From assembly GCA_964526785.1 (NCBI GenBank), contig CAZGMJ010000047.1:1-41477 (forward strand): 41,477 bases of DNA. The letters are read 5' to 3'. The DNA comes from CAZGMJ01 sp964526785 (GTDB taxonomy: Bacteria; Planctomycetota; Phycisphaerae; Sedimentisphaerales; Anaerobacaceae). The position numbers and the translations under genes were made by a program. How positions within the stretch are numbered: position 1 is the stretch's first letter; the number at the start of each line of letters is the position of its first letter. Shown in pieces: positions 25,828 to 36,100 of this stretch. The notes below the pieces were generated by a model. The model saw only the letters and a list, made by a program, of their open reading frames with translations. It made no database searches and was not told where the DNA came from.

Positions 25828-28575
25828 TTACCGCTCCAGAATTCCTATTGTTCCGGTGTTGCCGTCGACCCGGATCTTCTGACCGTCCTGCAGGAGACGA
25901 GTCGCATTCGCACATACCACCGCAGGAATGCCGAAATCCCGCGCCACAATCGCTCCGTGTGACAGGACGCCGCCCCGCTCAACAACGAGGGCTGCGGCCT
26001 GCATGAGCAGCGGGGTCCAACCCGGATCCGTAGAAGGACAAACCAGAATACAGTCCCGGCCGACATCCCGTTTTTCATTCGGATTGCGCACAATGCGGGC
26101 CACACCAGTTGCCGCGCCCGGGGAGATGGGCACGCTTTCATATTCTGAAAGCATGTCGCATTCGCGGATTAGCCCGAGGGTCTCCAGAGTCCCGGATTCG
26201 ATAACGTCGGGGGCGTCGAGTCGTTGCAGAGCCTTGTGGCGCAGTTTGCGACTGCGGATGGACTCGCGGAGGCTATCCGAATCATGCGAGAACGCGTCCA
26301 ATTCGCTCATCTTGAGGAAGTATATGTCCCATTGCAGATCCCATCTGCGTCCCAGTTCCTCCAGACACAGGCGAACAAGCTCATATCCCATCATCAGGTA
26401 ATGTTTGCCTGTTTCACGATAGGGCAAGAGGGTCTGTGCCAGGTGGATATTGTGACGGATCGATTCGCCAAACGTGGTCCCGCCCCAATGTCTGAGAAGG
26501 CCGGGCAAGCCCTTCTCAACTTTGTTTCGCTCGGTGACGTTGGCGTGATGTACCTGCGATGGATCGAACGTCCTTTCGGCGGCGAACTGCTCAACCATCA
26601 TCTGCGGATAGGAGGGATCCTGCCGCCATCGAGGCTCCGCCAGTTCCATCTCATTGACGCATCGGTGGCCGAAACGATCCAGGAAATCCGGCAAGGTGGC
26701 ACGGCCACGGGCCACGTCGTGCAGCATCAGGCTCTGCCGGACCGTCATGTCCGTATCGAGTCCTCGAACGAGGGTCATGGCCGTCCGGCGTCCCTCCTGC
26801 TCGCCCATCAGTTGGGCGAGCATCGACGTCAAACGTTCGTATGCGAGGCCGCCGAAGAAGCCCGGGAGGAGGGATTCGGCGCCGAACTCATCAAGGACTC
26901 GCCTGCACCGCGAACGCAATTCGGCGATCAGACCGGAGTCTGACAGTTCGGCCAGGTCCTGCGAATGTCCTTCATGAATATAGTCGAGATACGCCGGTAG
27001 TATCTGCTGTTCGAAGCGATCACGGACCTGATTCTCCATCGCCTGCATCGTGCGGGAACATTTCAGCATCGCCCACACGGTACCGGGCAGATGCAGGAGG
27101 AAATCAGGGCCGCATTTCTGCGGATCGAACCGAGTCGGTGCGCGATCGAGAAGGCTGCGGTCATCAACCAGGGCCTCGACATCATAGGCCAGCGGCATGC
27201 GATCCCAGAACAACTCCGCCAGGCGCGTCGGGTCGGCATAGATTCGGCCGAGGATCAACTCCAGGAAGCCTCGCTCATGGACTCGCCGGGAAGGTCTATA
27301 TCCGAGCATGCGATACATTCTGCCGAATCCGCCGGTGCCGCTCATGAATCGGCTCATAATGTCCCACGTCATGGGTGTCGGGAATCGGAGCGTTTCTCCC
27401 AGATTGTGCGCCACCCAGCATCGCCGATCGCCCGCCGCGATCTGCCGCAGTCGGTCTATTTCTTCGACTCTGGCACGTTCGGCATCTTCGGCCACGTGCA
27501 ACCCGCGTATAGGTCTGGACTGAAGCAAAGCAAATCGCCCGTCCGCATATCCGAATTCGAGGTCCACGGGGTGACCGTAGAACGCCTCGACCTGGAGGGC
27601 AAGCTGGGCCAGGTGCGTGATTTGTTCGTTATCGAGTGCGGCTTTGGTTCGGTCCGGATCGCCCGCATCAAGCCCCAGGCTCAACGTTGCGGCACGTTTT
27701 TCGCCGATCTGCGATTCGATACTTAGATTGTCGCGATCGACACAGAAGCAATCCGGATCGACCTGGCCGGAGACAACCGCCTCGCCAAGCCCATAAGAAG
27801 CCTCGACGAGCATCTTCGTCGACTTGACATTGGCGGGATCTCTGGTGAACACGATTCCCGAGACCTGCGAGGGAAACATCGCCTGTATGTTGACCGCGGT
27901 GCCGCGAAGACCTTCGATATGGTTGCGTTTTCGATATGCAAGAGCTCTGTCATTGTGCCAGGATTCGAACACCGCGTTGACGCATTCCACCAGACACTGC
28001 CACGGCTCGGTCGGGAATGGTCGGCCCGTGGCACGCTCGTACGTCCCAAGGTCCGCCAGAGCAGATTCTCGCATACTGCACTCGACGGGTTCATCCCGCG
28101 GTCGGTCGAATACAGCCGGATCGAGACCCGCAGCGACCCGGGCGAACATCCGGATGAACTGTCGATACACGGCCCAGAAGTTCTGTCCGCATCGGCAATC
28201 ATCAGCGAGTCCCGGATGCAGTCCGCAGTTGAGCAGCGTGTCCATCATACCGGGCATCGAGACGGCCGCTCCGCTGCGCACCGAAAGCAGTAAGGGCTTG
28301 CGGCCTCGGCCGAATGTCCTGCCGGCATCCTGCTGCAGTCTGCTGAGATTGTCGCGCAATTGCTCACCCAACTTCTCCGGCCATCGGTGCTGCCGCTCGA
28401 AGTATGCCCTGCAACAGTCCGTACTGATTGTGAAGCCCGGGGGCACAGCGAGTCCTGCACGGCTCATCTCCTTCAGGGCCGCTCCCTTGCCACCCAGCAA
28501 GTCGCGCAGCGCAACAGGATCGTCGTCGGTCGGCGGGTCGGAAAAGTAGTATATCCACTGCGTCGCGGAGTTCAT
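25828..28575 (-). CDS. PEP-synthase/rifampicin-phosphotransferase-like enzyme
   Basis: The 915-residue cytoplasmic enzyme has an N-terminal ATP-grasp domain (about 1-370: GGKGAALKEMSRAG, SVRSGAAVSMPGMMDT, and VDLEFGYADGRFALLQSRPI near its end). It also has a C-terminal swivelling phosphohistidine domain with LSHGAIVARDFGIPAVV, catalytic His873. About 450 residues of unrecognised sequence lie between. The C-terminal PEP/pyruvate TIM barrel of PEP synthase and PPDK is absent. The order ATP-grasp, middle, His domain at the end is that of rifampicin phosphotransferases. ATP would phosphorylate His873, which would hand phosphate to an unknown acceptor. GGAGG precedes the ATG, which overlaps the stop of the upstream propeller gene (ATGA). 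The EMC3-like gene follows 6 nt later. Confidence 0.88.
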   Translation of the reverse strand: MNSATQWIYYFSDPPTDDDPVALRDLLGGKGAALKEMSRAGLAVPPGFTISTDCCRAYFERQHRWPEKLGEQLRDNLSRLQQDAGRTFGRGRKPLLLSVRSGAAVSMPGMMDTLLNCGLHPGLADDCRCGQNFWAVYRQFIRMFARVAAGLDPAVFDRPRDEPVECSMRESALADLGTYERATGRPFPTEPWQCLVECVNAVFESWHNDRALAYRKRNHIEGLRGTAVNIQAMFPSQVSGIVFTRDPANVKSTKMLVEASYGLGEAVVSGQVDPDCFCVDRDNLSIESQIGEKRAATLSLGLDAGDPDRTKAALDNEQITHLAQLALQVEAFYGHPVDLEFGYADGRFALLQSRPIRGLHVAEDAERARVEEIDRLRQIAAGDRRCWVAHNLGETLRFPTPMTWDIMSRFMSGTGGFGRMYRMLGYRPSRRVHERGFLELILGRIYADPTRLAELFWDRMPLAYDVEALVDDRSLLDRAPTRFDPQKCGPDFLLHLPGTVWAMLKCSRTMQAMENQVRDRFEQQILPAYLDYIHEGHSQDLAELSDSGLIAELRSRCRRVLDEFGAESLLPGFFGGLAYERLTSMLAQLMGEQEGRRTAMTLVRGLDTDMTVRQSLMLHDVARGRATLPDFLDRFGHRCVNEMELAEPRWRQDPSYPQMMVEQFAAERTFDPSQVHHANVTERNKVEKGLPGLLRHWGGTTFGESIRHNIHLAQTLLPYRETGKHYLMMGYELVRLCLEELGRRWDLQWDIYFLKMSELDAFSHDSDSLRESIRSRKLRHKALQRLDAPDVIESGTLETLGLIRECDMLSEYESVPISPGAATGVARIVRNPNEKRDVGRDCILVCPSTDPGWTPLLMQAAALVVERGGVLSHGAIVARDFGIPAVVCANATRLLQDGQKIRVDGNTGTIGILER

Positions 28576-31205
28576 TGCGCCTCCCCCAGGCAGACCAGTC
28601 CCCAGCCCGATCTGCCCATGTATATACGCGAACCGACGGCGATCATCGGCGCGGTCATATCTCCCAGCCAGGACGTGTCGGTCCAGACTACGGGTTCAGC
28701 CGTCTCCGTTGGAGGCAAATCCATCTTCATGACACCCTCGGCGGCCTGCCAGAATACTGTCCCGCGGTCGAAGAACGGCGTTGAACCCCTGCGAGCGCCC
28801 GGTATTTTCCGCAGCACCGAGCCATCGCTGCGCGAAATCAAGACGAGTTCGGCGCCAGCGTTTACGTATGCCAGGCGTTTTTCAGCGAGCGCAAAGTCTC
28901 CCGTCGCGCCGCCACCTTCCACATTCCAGCCTGCGAGCTTTCGGCCATCAGTCAGGTGAAATGCCTCGACACCCGCGCGGGTCCCCAGAAACAGGCTTGC
29001 GCCCCGACAGACGATCGACGTCTGCGGCATCGAAGCAATCGGCACAGACCACAGGTATCCGCCCGTCCGGGCATCCAGAGCGGTCATCTCGGGCGGATCG
29101 ACGGCGACAGCAACCGCAATAGCCCCTGCGATTGTGGGAGCGTGCAGCATCGGGCCGATCTGTCGTGACCAGAGGCGTTTTCCGTCAAGGTCGTAAGCGG
29201 TCAACCGGCGAAGGTCGTCCTGAACGAAGGCAAGTCGTGGTGTGACAGCCAACACCCCGGAAGCTCCCTCAGCGAGCGGTCTCTTCCAGAAGGCGGCACC
29301 ATTGCTGAGATTGATGCAATGGAGATTCCGGTTGTTCTCGCCGGGCCGTCCATCGCAAACGAATACGCGCTCATCGATCAAAGCGGGTGACACGTGCACG
29401 CCGTTGTTGGTGTCGTAGAACCACTGCTGCTCGGGCGATCCAGTCTCTGCTTCGCCCCCGCGCAGGCATGCCAATCCCGAACGGGCGGGGGCCGACAGGG
29501 GGATCAATAGGCGCCCGTCCACGGAAGCGGGCGGAGCAGTTACGAGCACATCACCGTCCCGGCCCTGCTGGTCTTCGGGATAGGACCACTGGTATGCGCC
29601 GAATTCAGGCAGCGGCGCGGTGTCGGCCTTGCCGCCGCTACCGGGCTTTCCCAGGTATCCTTGCCACAGTCTGTGCGCGGCCACATCGCCCCGCCCACCG
29701 ATGCATACAAATCCGTCGTGTTCGGTTCCGACGTACACGTGTCCCCGGGCCACCGCGGGGGAACTGATGCACATGGGCTGCGTGCTGACGGTCGTCTCCC
29801 AGACAGGCTCAAGCAGTCGTCGGCGCAGCGCACAAAGCGTACCGTGATTTGTCATCACGTACACCAGTTGTCCGGATATGGCGACAGAGCCAATTATGGG
29901 TCCGTGCATGTCGCGTTTTGCGACCAGTTGCCCCCTGCGATTCAGACAATAGAGCGTACCGCCGCGAGTGCCGAAGTAGAGATCGTCGTCTGCAACGGCA
30001 ACCGCGCCGAGCACGGTTCTGTCCGTCGCGAATCGCCACATCACATCGAGCGTGTCAACGTCGAGGCACCAGACTTCACCGGCGGGTTTCAATTGACTGT
30101 TTGCCGCTTCCAACTGCGTTTTTTCTGCGCCGGCCTTCTGCATGCGAGCGATTTCAACCTGGCGTACCTCTTCGGCGGTATTAACGTAATTGCCGTTGCC
30201 CATACCCACGTAGAGTCGGCCGCCAACAATTGCAGGCGGTCCGAAGACCGGATACGGCGTATTCAAGCGGGCGGTTTCCTCTCCCGTCTCGGCGTCGAGC
30301 ACGCATATCGCCCTGCCGCCCTGGCCGAGTCCGGCGAAGACTTTGCCGTCGTGAACGGCCAGCGAGGTCTCGGCGTCCTGATATTGCGGTCCGCCTTCGA
30401 CGTGCCAGAGCACTTTGGCCCGGCGATTCTCATCCGGTTCGAGTTGCAGGCAGTAGTAGCCGTCGTCACCTGCGCCGACATAAACGCGGCCTTCGTATAT
30501 AACCGGCGTGCATTCGACGTGACTGGCCGTCCTGTGGACCCACAGAACCTGTCCCTGGCGCCCGGGGCGTAAATCGAGACAGATGATCCTCGCGTCGTCC
30601 GTGAGGTGCAGTCCCTCGCCGCACACCAGATAGCGGCCCGAGATAACCGGGGAGGAGAATGTCGGGCGGTAACGCTTTGGAGCCGCACGCCAGACGACGG
30701 CGCCGGTGTCCGCGTCAAAGCAATAGATCGATCCGCTCTGGTTGAAGACTTTCATGGTTGCGGAGGCCACATAGACGCGATTGCCGACAATCGCCGGAGA
30801 CGAGAAGAAGGCTTCGCGGTCCTGCTTCCATGTCCATACCGGTTCAGCGGTCATCGGCTCATTGGCATCGGATACGGCGCCGCGCCGGGCCAGTCCGCCC
30901 CGGAACGCGGGCCAATCCCGACCATCGGTTTCGGCTCGTGCGATCGAGCTATCGGGCCTGGCACCACCGAGGAGATTGGCAAGCAGCAAGATGCACAGCG
31001 CGAGTATTGCTACCGCAGCTTTCTGCCTCCACAGCAGGAGGACGATGGTCTTGAGGACACGGGGCTTGAAGAGCGAAACGAGAATCGCCAGCAACGACAG
31101 GAGAATGGCGGGCAGCAGCGTGAGCAGTACCTGGATGGGGCCGATCAGGACCGGCACAACACCCAGCGTGGGTTGTTCGCAGATTGCGCGGGTTATCTGC
31201 AACAT
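28572..31205 (-). CDS. Membrane-anchored PQQ-like beta-propeller protein
   Basis: The 877-residue protein has a strongly hydrophobic N-terminus with two likely transmembrane helices (about 19-46 and 58-78) separated by a basic loop (KPRVLKTIVLLLWRQK). The remaining ~790 residues are beta-propeller repeats, probably periplasmic. Blades include IYCFDADTGAVVW, CVLDAETGEETA, VWCLDVDTLDVMW, LYCLNRRGQLVAK and MTALDARTGGYLW. There are enough blades for more than one propeller. No cytochrome-c motif (CxxCH) or obvious PQQ-ligating set is seen, so a scaffold or sensor role is as likely as an enzyme. Its ATG follows the FG-GAP gene stop by 9 nt, and its stop overlaps the dikinase-like start. Confidence 0.9.
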   Translation of the reverse strand: MLQITRAICEQPTLGVVPVLIGPIQVLLTLLPAILLSLLAILVSLFKPRVLKTIVLLLWRQKAAVAILALCILLLANLLGGARPDSSIARAETDGRDWPAFRGGLARRGAVSDANEPMTAEPVWTWKQDREAFFSSPAIVGNRVYVASATMKVFNQSGSIYCFDADTGAVVWRAAPKRYRPTFSSPVISGRYLVCGEGLHLTDDARIICLDLRPGRQGQVLWVHRTASHVECTPVIYEGRVYVGAGDDGYYCLQLEPDENRRAKVLWHVEGGPQYQDAETSLAVHDGKVFAGLGQGGRAICVLDAETGEETARLNTPYPVFGPPAIVGGRLYVGMGNGNYVNTAEEVRQVEIARMQKAGAEKTQLEAANSQLKPAGEVWCLDVDTLDVMWRFATDRTVLGAVAVADDDLYFGTRGGTLYCLNRRGQLVAKRDMHGPIIGSVAISGQLVYVMTNHGTLCALRRRLLEPVWETTVSTQPMCISSPAVARGHVYVGTEHDGFVCIGGRGDVAAHRLWQGYLGKPGSGGKADTAPLPEFGAYQWSYPEDQQGRDGDVLVTAPPASVDGRLLIPLSAPARSGLACLRGGEAETGSPEQQWFYDTNNGVHVSPALIDERVFVCDGRPGENNRNLHCINLSNGAAFWKRPLAEGASGVLAVTPRLAFVQDDLRRLTAYDLDGKRLWSRQIGPMLHAPTIAGAIAVAVAVDPPEMTALDARTGGYLWSVPIASMPQTSIVCRGASLFLGTRAGVEAFHLTDGRKLAGWNVEGGGATGDFALAEKRLAYVNAGAELVLISRSDGSVLRKIPGARRGSTPFFDRGTVFWQAAEGVMKMDLPPTETAEPVVWTDTSWLGDMTAPMIAVGSRIYMGRSGWGLVCLGEAQ

Positions 31206-31214
31206 ATTCCTGCA

Positions 31215-33113
31215 CTATTTGGGATTCAGCGGCAATTCGACAGTCATCGGCTTGAGCACGATAGACCGGTGGCTTCGTTCGGTCCCGTCAGCATCCCGCC
31301 ATTCGAGCAGAAGCGGTCCTTTGTTCACCTTGCCGAAGAGGGCAGCAGCGCCCGGCGTTACGAGACGGGCGCCAAGACAGCGTTTGCCGTCGTAGCCGGT
31401 TACTTTGACGGGAGCAACGATGGAAGCGGGCAGGACTACAGATACGGACAGAGTAGCAGGTCGTACAGGCTCGGTCCACAGGACTGCGAGTTCGCCGTCG
31501 GCTGAAAGCACGATCATCTCCTGAATGCCGTCTGCGTTGAGATCGGCTATAGTTCCGCCCTTTTGTCCTTTCATGACCGAGGGGAGGCTCTTGACGCCGG
31601 CATCTCCCATGTCGAGCTCCACCGCGTAGCCGAAGCAACGAAAACCACGGTTGAAAAATATCTGCGGCCCCATATCGGAATAAAAAAGGGCCAGATCCTG
31701 TCGGCCGTCAGCATTTATATCACATGCGGATGCGTCCATGATGTTAGGCTTTGCTATATACGCCAGTTCGCCGGTCTGGTAGTTCACCACGGTGAACCTC
31801 GCATTGCCGTCATTGCTCAGCAATACAATGCCGTATTCTCCCCCGACCACCACATCCAGCGAACCGTCGGCATCGAAATCACCCGCGCGAGCTACCCGGG
31901 GATTGCTTGTCAGAGGCCTCTGGCAAGTCGGTCTGCCAGATGCAAAGCCGTCGTTTGTTCCTTTGTAAAAGTGGGCACCCTTGGAGGATACCTGCAATAC
32001 ATCGCAGCGTCCATCGTCGTCGAAATCGGCGGCGATACACGGTCCGGTCATAACATCCTCCTGCACGCCGGTATGCTCCAGTTCGCTCATGGCGAACTTT
32101 CCAGTGCCGTCCAACTCGACATGAACAACCCCATGTTCTGTGCCGACTACGACACCAGCTTTGGTCTTGCTTTGTCGGCAAGGCGCTGCGCACAGACTTA
32201 CTATTCCTGCATCAATTCGCACAACTGGACCCGGCGGAGAAAAGCCAGCATCCTTTTCCGTCATGACGAACGTTATGGACTCGCCATCTGACGACGCCAG
32301 GTCAAGCATGCCATCGCCATTAAAATCGCCCCAGCAGGCATGCCTGGAACGTGTAGTCGAGTCAAACTCGTCGGTGACATCTACTACCTGTCGATCGGCA
32401 TGGCTTATGTCAAAGAGGCGATCGCCGGTGCCGGACGCAACGACGAGGAGCGGTTTGGGCGGATTTCCAAGGAAAATGACAGAACAATGGCCGGCCTGGC
32501 CCGCTATTTGGGCGACAGGAGAGACGTCCTTCCATCGGACGCCCACCTTTGTGGGTACGGTTGCACGCGGGTCGTCAATTGCATGGCGGACCAGGCGCTC
32601 GAGCATTTCGCTGCCGCCCGCCCAGACAGCCCGCAAGTCAAAGGGATCTTCAGCGAGAAGGAACCGCCGGTCGCTTTCATGCTGCAACGCGAACCAGTTC
32701 GTCCCGATCAGGATCGCACCGACGGGCTCGTCGGGTCCGCCGGCTCCGCCCACCATGGATGCATCGCTGAAACTGCCCGTGAACATGATCGCATGCGATT
32801 GTTTCAAACCCCCGAAAGCCTCGCCCACACCCAGTGAGTCGCCAAATGATGAGACCGGAGCGGTCAATTCCAGATCGACCGGGTTCTCGCCTCGGATCGG
32901 ATCCGCCTGTGCCATTCGAATCCGGCCGGTATCATCCGGCACCATCAGCCTTAATGCAATAATCGTATCGGACTGGTACACAAGGTCGACAGGTGTATAG
33001 CTCGGGTTGATGAGCGCCGGCAGGCGGCCGGCAGGTATTAACAGCGCAATGACGACAATCAGACCGACGCGCCTCATTCGATGATGCACGCTTTCGTTTG
33101 TATATCCAATCAT
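31215..33113 (-). CDS. Secreted FG-GAP/VCBS-repeat protein
   Basis: The protein has about 632 residues. The start is uncertain: 33113 (GAGG ten bases upstream), 33131 and 33077 are all possible, and all leave the hydrophobic signal MRRVGLIVVIALLIPAGRLPA. After a ~200-residue N-terminal region of unknown family, at least five FG-GAP-type calcium loops are visible: GDFNGDGMLDLASS, ADFDDDGRCDVLQV, GDFDADGSLDVVVG, DINADGRQDLALF and DLNADGIQEMIVL. These repeats build a calcium-binding, integrin-like propeller. The protein would be exported and extracytoplasmic. The gene lies directly behind the 1212-residue fusion gene and 9 nt ahead of the membrane-anchored propeller. Its partner is unknown. Confidence 0.87.
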   Translation of the reverse strand: MIGYTNESVHHRMRRVGLIVVIALLIPAGRLPALINPSYTPVDLVYQSDTIIALRLMVPDDTGRIRMAQADPIRGENPVDLELTAPVSSFGDSLGVGEAFGGLKQSHAIMFTGSFSDASMVGGAGGPDEPVGAILIGTNWFALQHESDRRFLLAEDPFDLRAVWAGGSEMLERLVRHAIDDPRATVPTKVGVRWKDVSPVAQIAGQAGHCSVIFLGNPPKPLLVVASGTGDRLFDISHADRQVVDVTDEFDSTTRSRHACWGDFNGDGMLDLASSDGESITFVMTEKDAGFSPPGPVVRIDAGIVSLCAAPCRQSKTKAGVVVGTEHGVVHVELDGTGKFAMSELEHTGVQEDVMTGPCIAADFDDDGRCDVLQVSSKGAHFYKGTNDGFASGRPTCQRPLTSNPRVARAGDFDADGSLDVVVGGEYGIVLLSNDGNARFTVVNYQTGELAYIAKPNIMDASACDINADGRQDLALFYSDMGPQIFFNRGFRCFGYAVELDMGDAGVKSLPSVMKGQKGGTIADLNADGIQEMIVLSADGELAVLWTEPVRPATLSVSVVLPASIVAPVKVTGYDGKRCLGARLVTPGAAALFGKVNKGPLLLEWRDADGTERSHRSIVLKPMTVELPLNPK

Positions 33114-33135
33114 ATAGTGCAAACCTCGCATAAGA

Positions 33136-36100
33136 TCACCGGCTATCGGCTCGGCCGGCACGTATTTCCATACCACAAATCACGGGCGAGCCCTTCCCGG
33201 CATCGAAATGAATTGTCAACTCGTCCTCCCAGTCAGCAACGCGGAACTCCCTCACAACGGCGCGCGACGGCCCTCCGGCAACCTCGACGATGTCAAAGTC
33301 GTGCAAAGTCGTCCTGCCTTCGATGCGTACATCGAATATCCGCTGCCCTTCGGCGGCTGCTTCGTGCTCGGCGAAATGCAGAAACACGGTGATCGGGCCG
33401 GCCCTGAAGCGGGTCTCTGACAGATCGATAGATATCTTCTCCACCCCTTCGACGCCGGAAGAGGCCACCCACTTGGGGCCGCCCGTCTTGATCCGCGAAC
33501 TGTGACGATAGAACCATTCGAGTCCCGCTCCGGAGACGTTTATGGGGATGTCAAAGCCCTGCCCGCCAACCTGCGGGTATTCCATCCATAGTGCTCCACC
33601 GGCCGTCTTTCGGTCGCCCGGGGCACCGAAATTTATACCGATACCATCGGACGACGGGATACCCCCATAGGTCCAGTATTCAACTTCTTCGGCTGTCACC
33701 ATTCCCAGCGAGGAGCGGTTCTGGTACTCACACGTGCAGGTGCGCGTGTAATCCGGAGCGCACAGCACGCCATTGGCCACGATCAAGTTCGAAGTGCAGC
33801 CCGAACGAAAGCCCCCGAAATTGCCGGTCCCGCCGTCGCGTGCAAGATCATAGAAGCCTGCGCAACCGGAGCGGAACGTCAGCAGGTGCGAACTGCCCGC
33901 CACTGGTCCGCAGCCGTGACTCCGGGGAAAACTCCATGTTTCGCGGTTGCCATCATGATTCAGCCACTCCTTCGGCTTTCCCGTTTGCAGATCAAAGGCC
34001 TGATTCGTCTGGCTGATAATCGTGTCGCCGCAAAGGATCAGGCCCCATTTACCCGCCCACAGGGGCTCTTCGAGGGCGCTGTTGTGCCAGAGCACGCGGC
34101 CATCACTTCCGCGAAAGGCAGCGTGCGAGAGCAGAATGTCGCGCTCGGCTGCATAGGAGAGCTTTCTGCCGACATACTCATCTTTTTCCCATAGAAGGTC
34201 ACCGCAGAGCGCATCGAAGACAACGATCCGCGAATCGTCCGTCTCACTGTCGGCATGCCCGGATTGCCTGAACTGCTCAATCGGAACGCGGTCAATGCAG
34301 TATATCCTCCCGTTGCCGGCGACAATGCCATAGTGGGCAAAGCTGTGTCTCGCCTTCTGCCGCCAGAGAATATCGCCGGTTGTGCGTTTGATAACGACAA
34401 TCGATTGGCTCGATGTCGGACTATAGACCCGCCGCGGCGACTGCGTCCGGTCTACGATCGGATGGCGGCCGGCGATAAGCAGATCCTGGTATACCAGCAG
34501 AAAATGCCAGGCGGATTCATCGTCGAATCTGAGCGTCCGCTGCGTCTTGCCGGTGGCCGGATCAAGGGCTTCACATCTGTCCTCCAACGCCACGTAAACC
34601 GCGTCGTCAACGGCGTAGAAGTTGCTTCCCGTCGAGTGTGCACCAAGTTGATGTTTGGTCGAAGTGAACAGTTTGCCGACTTCGGGAAATCGCCGAGTCC
34701 AAAGCAATCGTCCCGTGTACACGTCAACGGCACTGATGGAGTCCGGCCCTTCCACGAACATCCTGCCGCCGGCCACCTGTTGGACCGGCCCCTCGCCGTG
34801 GCGCGGCAGGACCAGTTCGTTGGACAATGCATTGCCGAACCACAGGACACCCAGCGGGGCTTTGACCAGTTGGTCGCGACTGCACCGCGTGTTGCCCGCG
34901 TCGGCATTCTGGCCGGACCAGTCGGCCGCATCCGGCAGCGCACCCATTCGCCGCAGCAGTACATGCGAGTGATGCGTTTCGGCTTGTGCACCAGACAGAT
35001 CCATACGGCCTACCTGCCGCGCAAACGCCTCGGCGAGGTCTCCATCGGTCTGAAACCACGCAGTTCCGCCGTATGGTCGGAGAAGTGTAAAAACATTTCT
35101 GATAGCAGTCGCATCGCCTGACAGTTCCTTAGCGTGGTCCCCGCTCACAATAATGAGATTCGCCAAGTACGGAACAAAGGTCGTCTCGGCAAGCCGTCCC
35201 ACTATCGCTGTGCAGCGAGGTCCGTACAGGTCAATCGAGTCAAGCCGCTTGCGCAGGGCGTTAACGGATTCGGCATCGCTGTCGATCACAATCACGTAGT
35301 GGCGACTTTGCCTTATAAGCCCTTCGATGAAGGCCGCATCGCCCGCTCCTGACACGATGCAACAACCTTCCAAGATCTTCGTACGCTCGAGTATTCGCCG
35401 GGCTTCGTCGTTTTGTGAATACTCTTGGTTATTGACTCCCCTGCATTCATAACGCCTCGGCTCTGCTTTGTCGGGCGCGAAACAGTACAGGTCCCCCTGA
35501 AGTGTTATGACGATGAGCCTGCTGTTTGCGGAAACAGCCGAAGCTATATCGCCATCGATCGTGGTATTCCATAGCTTCGCAGGCCGGACGGATTTTTCCG
35601 ACACATCCAGAAGTTCAAGATTCCGGCCATTTGCCACGAGGAGTCTGTCGGCGGCCAGCAACAATGGTGTTCCGCGATACGTGGCAACTTCCTTGATCCG
35701 GCCGCTCATCAGGCGGTACTTCTCTTGTGTCGAACTGTCCTCGGCGGTCATCTCTTGCAGCGTCATACTCGCCGGGTCCACAGCAACATTGCGGGTGTAC
35801 CACCTGTCACGAGCAAGTACCGGGGCGGATATTCGCTTATGTTCCCTGAGTTTGACTGAGTAGTCCTGATCGGCTCGAAATATACGTCCGCCCGCGAAGG
35901 CGTAGCGACCCCGGCCCACAACGACGGGCGATCCGGCACGGCCGAAGTACTCCAGTTTGCCGGAATTGCGATCGAGGACGGCAGGCCTGAACCGACTGCC
36001 CGGCACGATGAGTTTGTCTCCCACGACGGACAGGTATCCCTGTGGCGAAAGGCCGGAAAAACCCTCGGCGCCCGGATGAGGCAGTTTGCGATAGGTGAAA

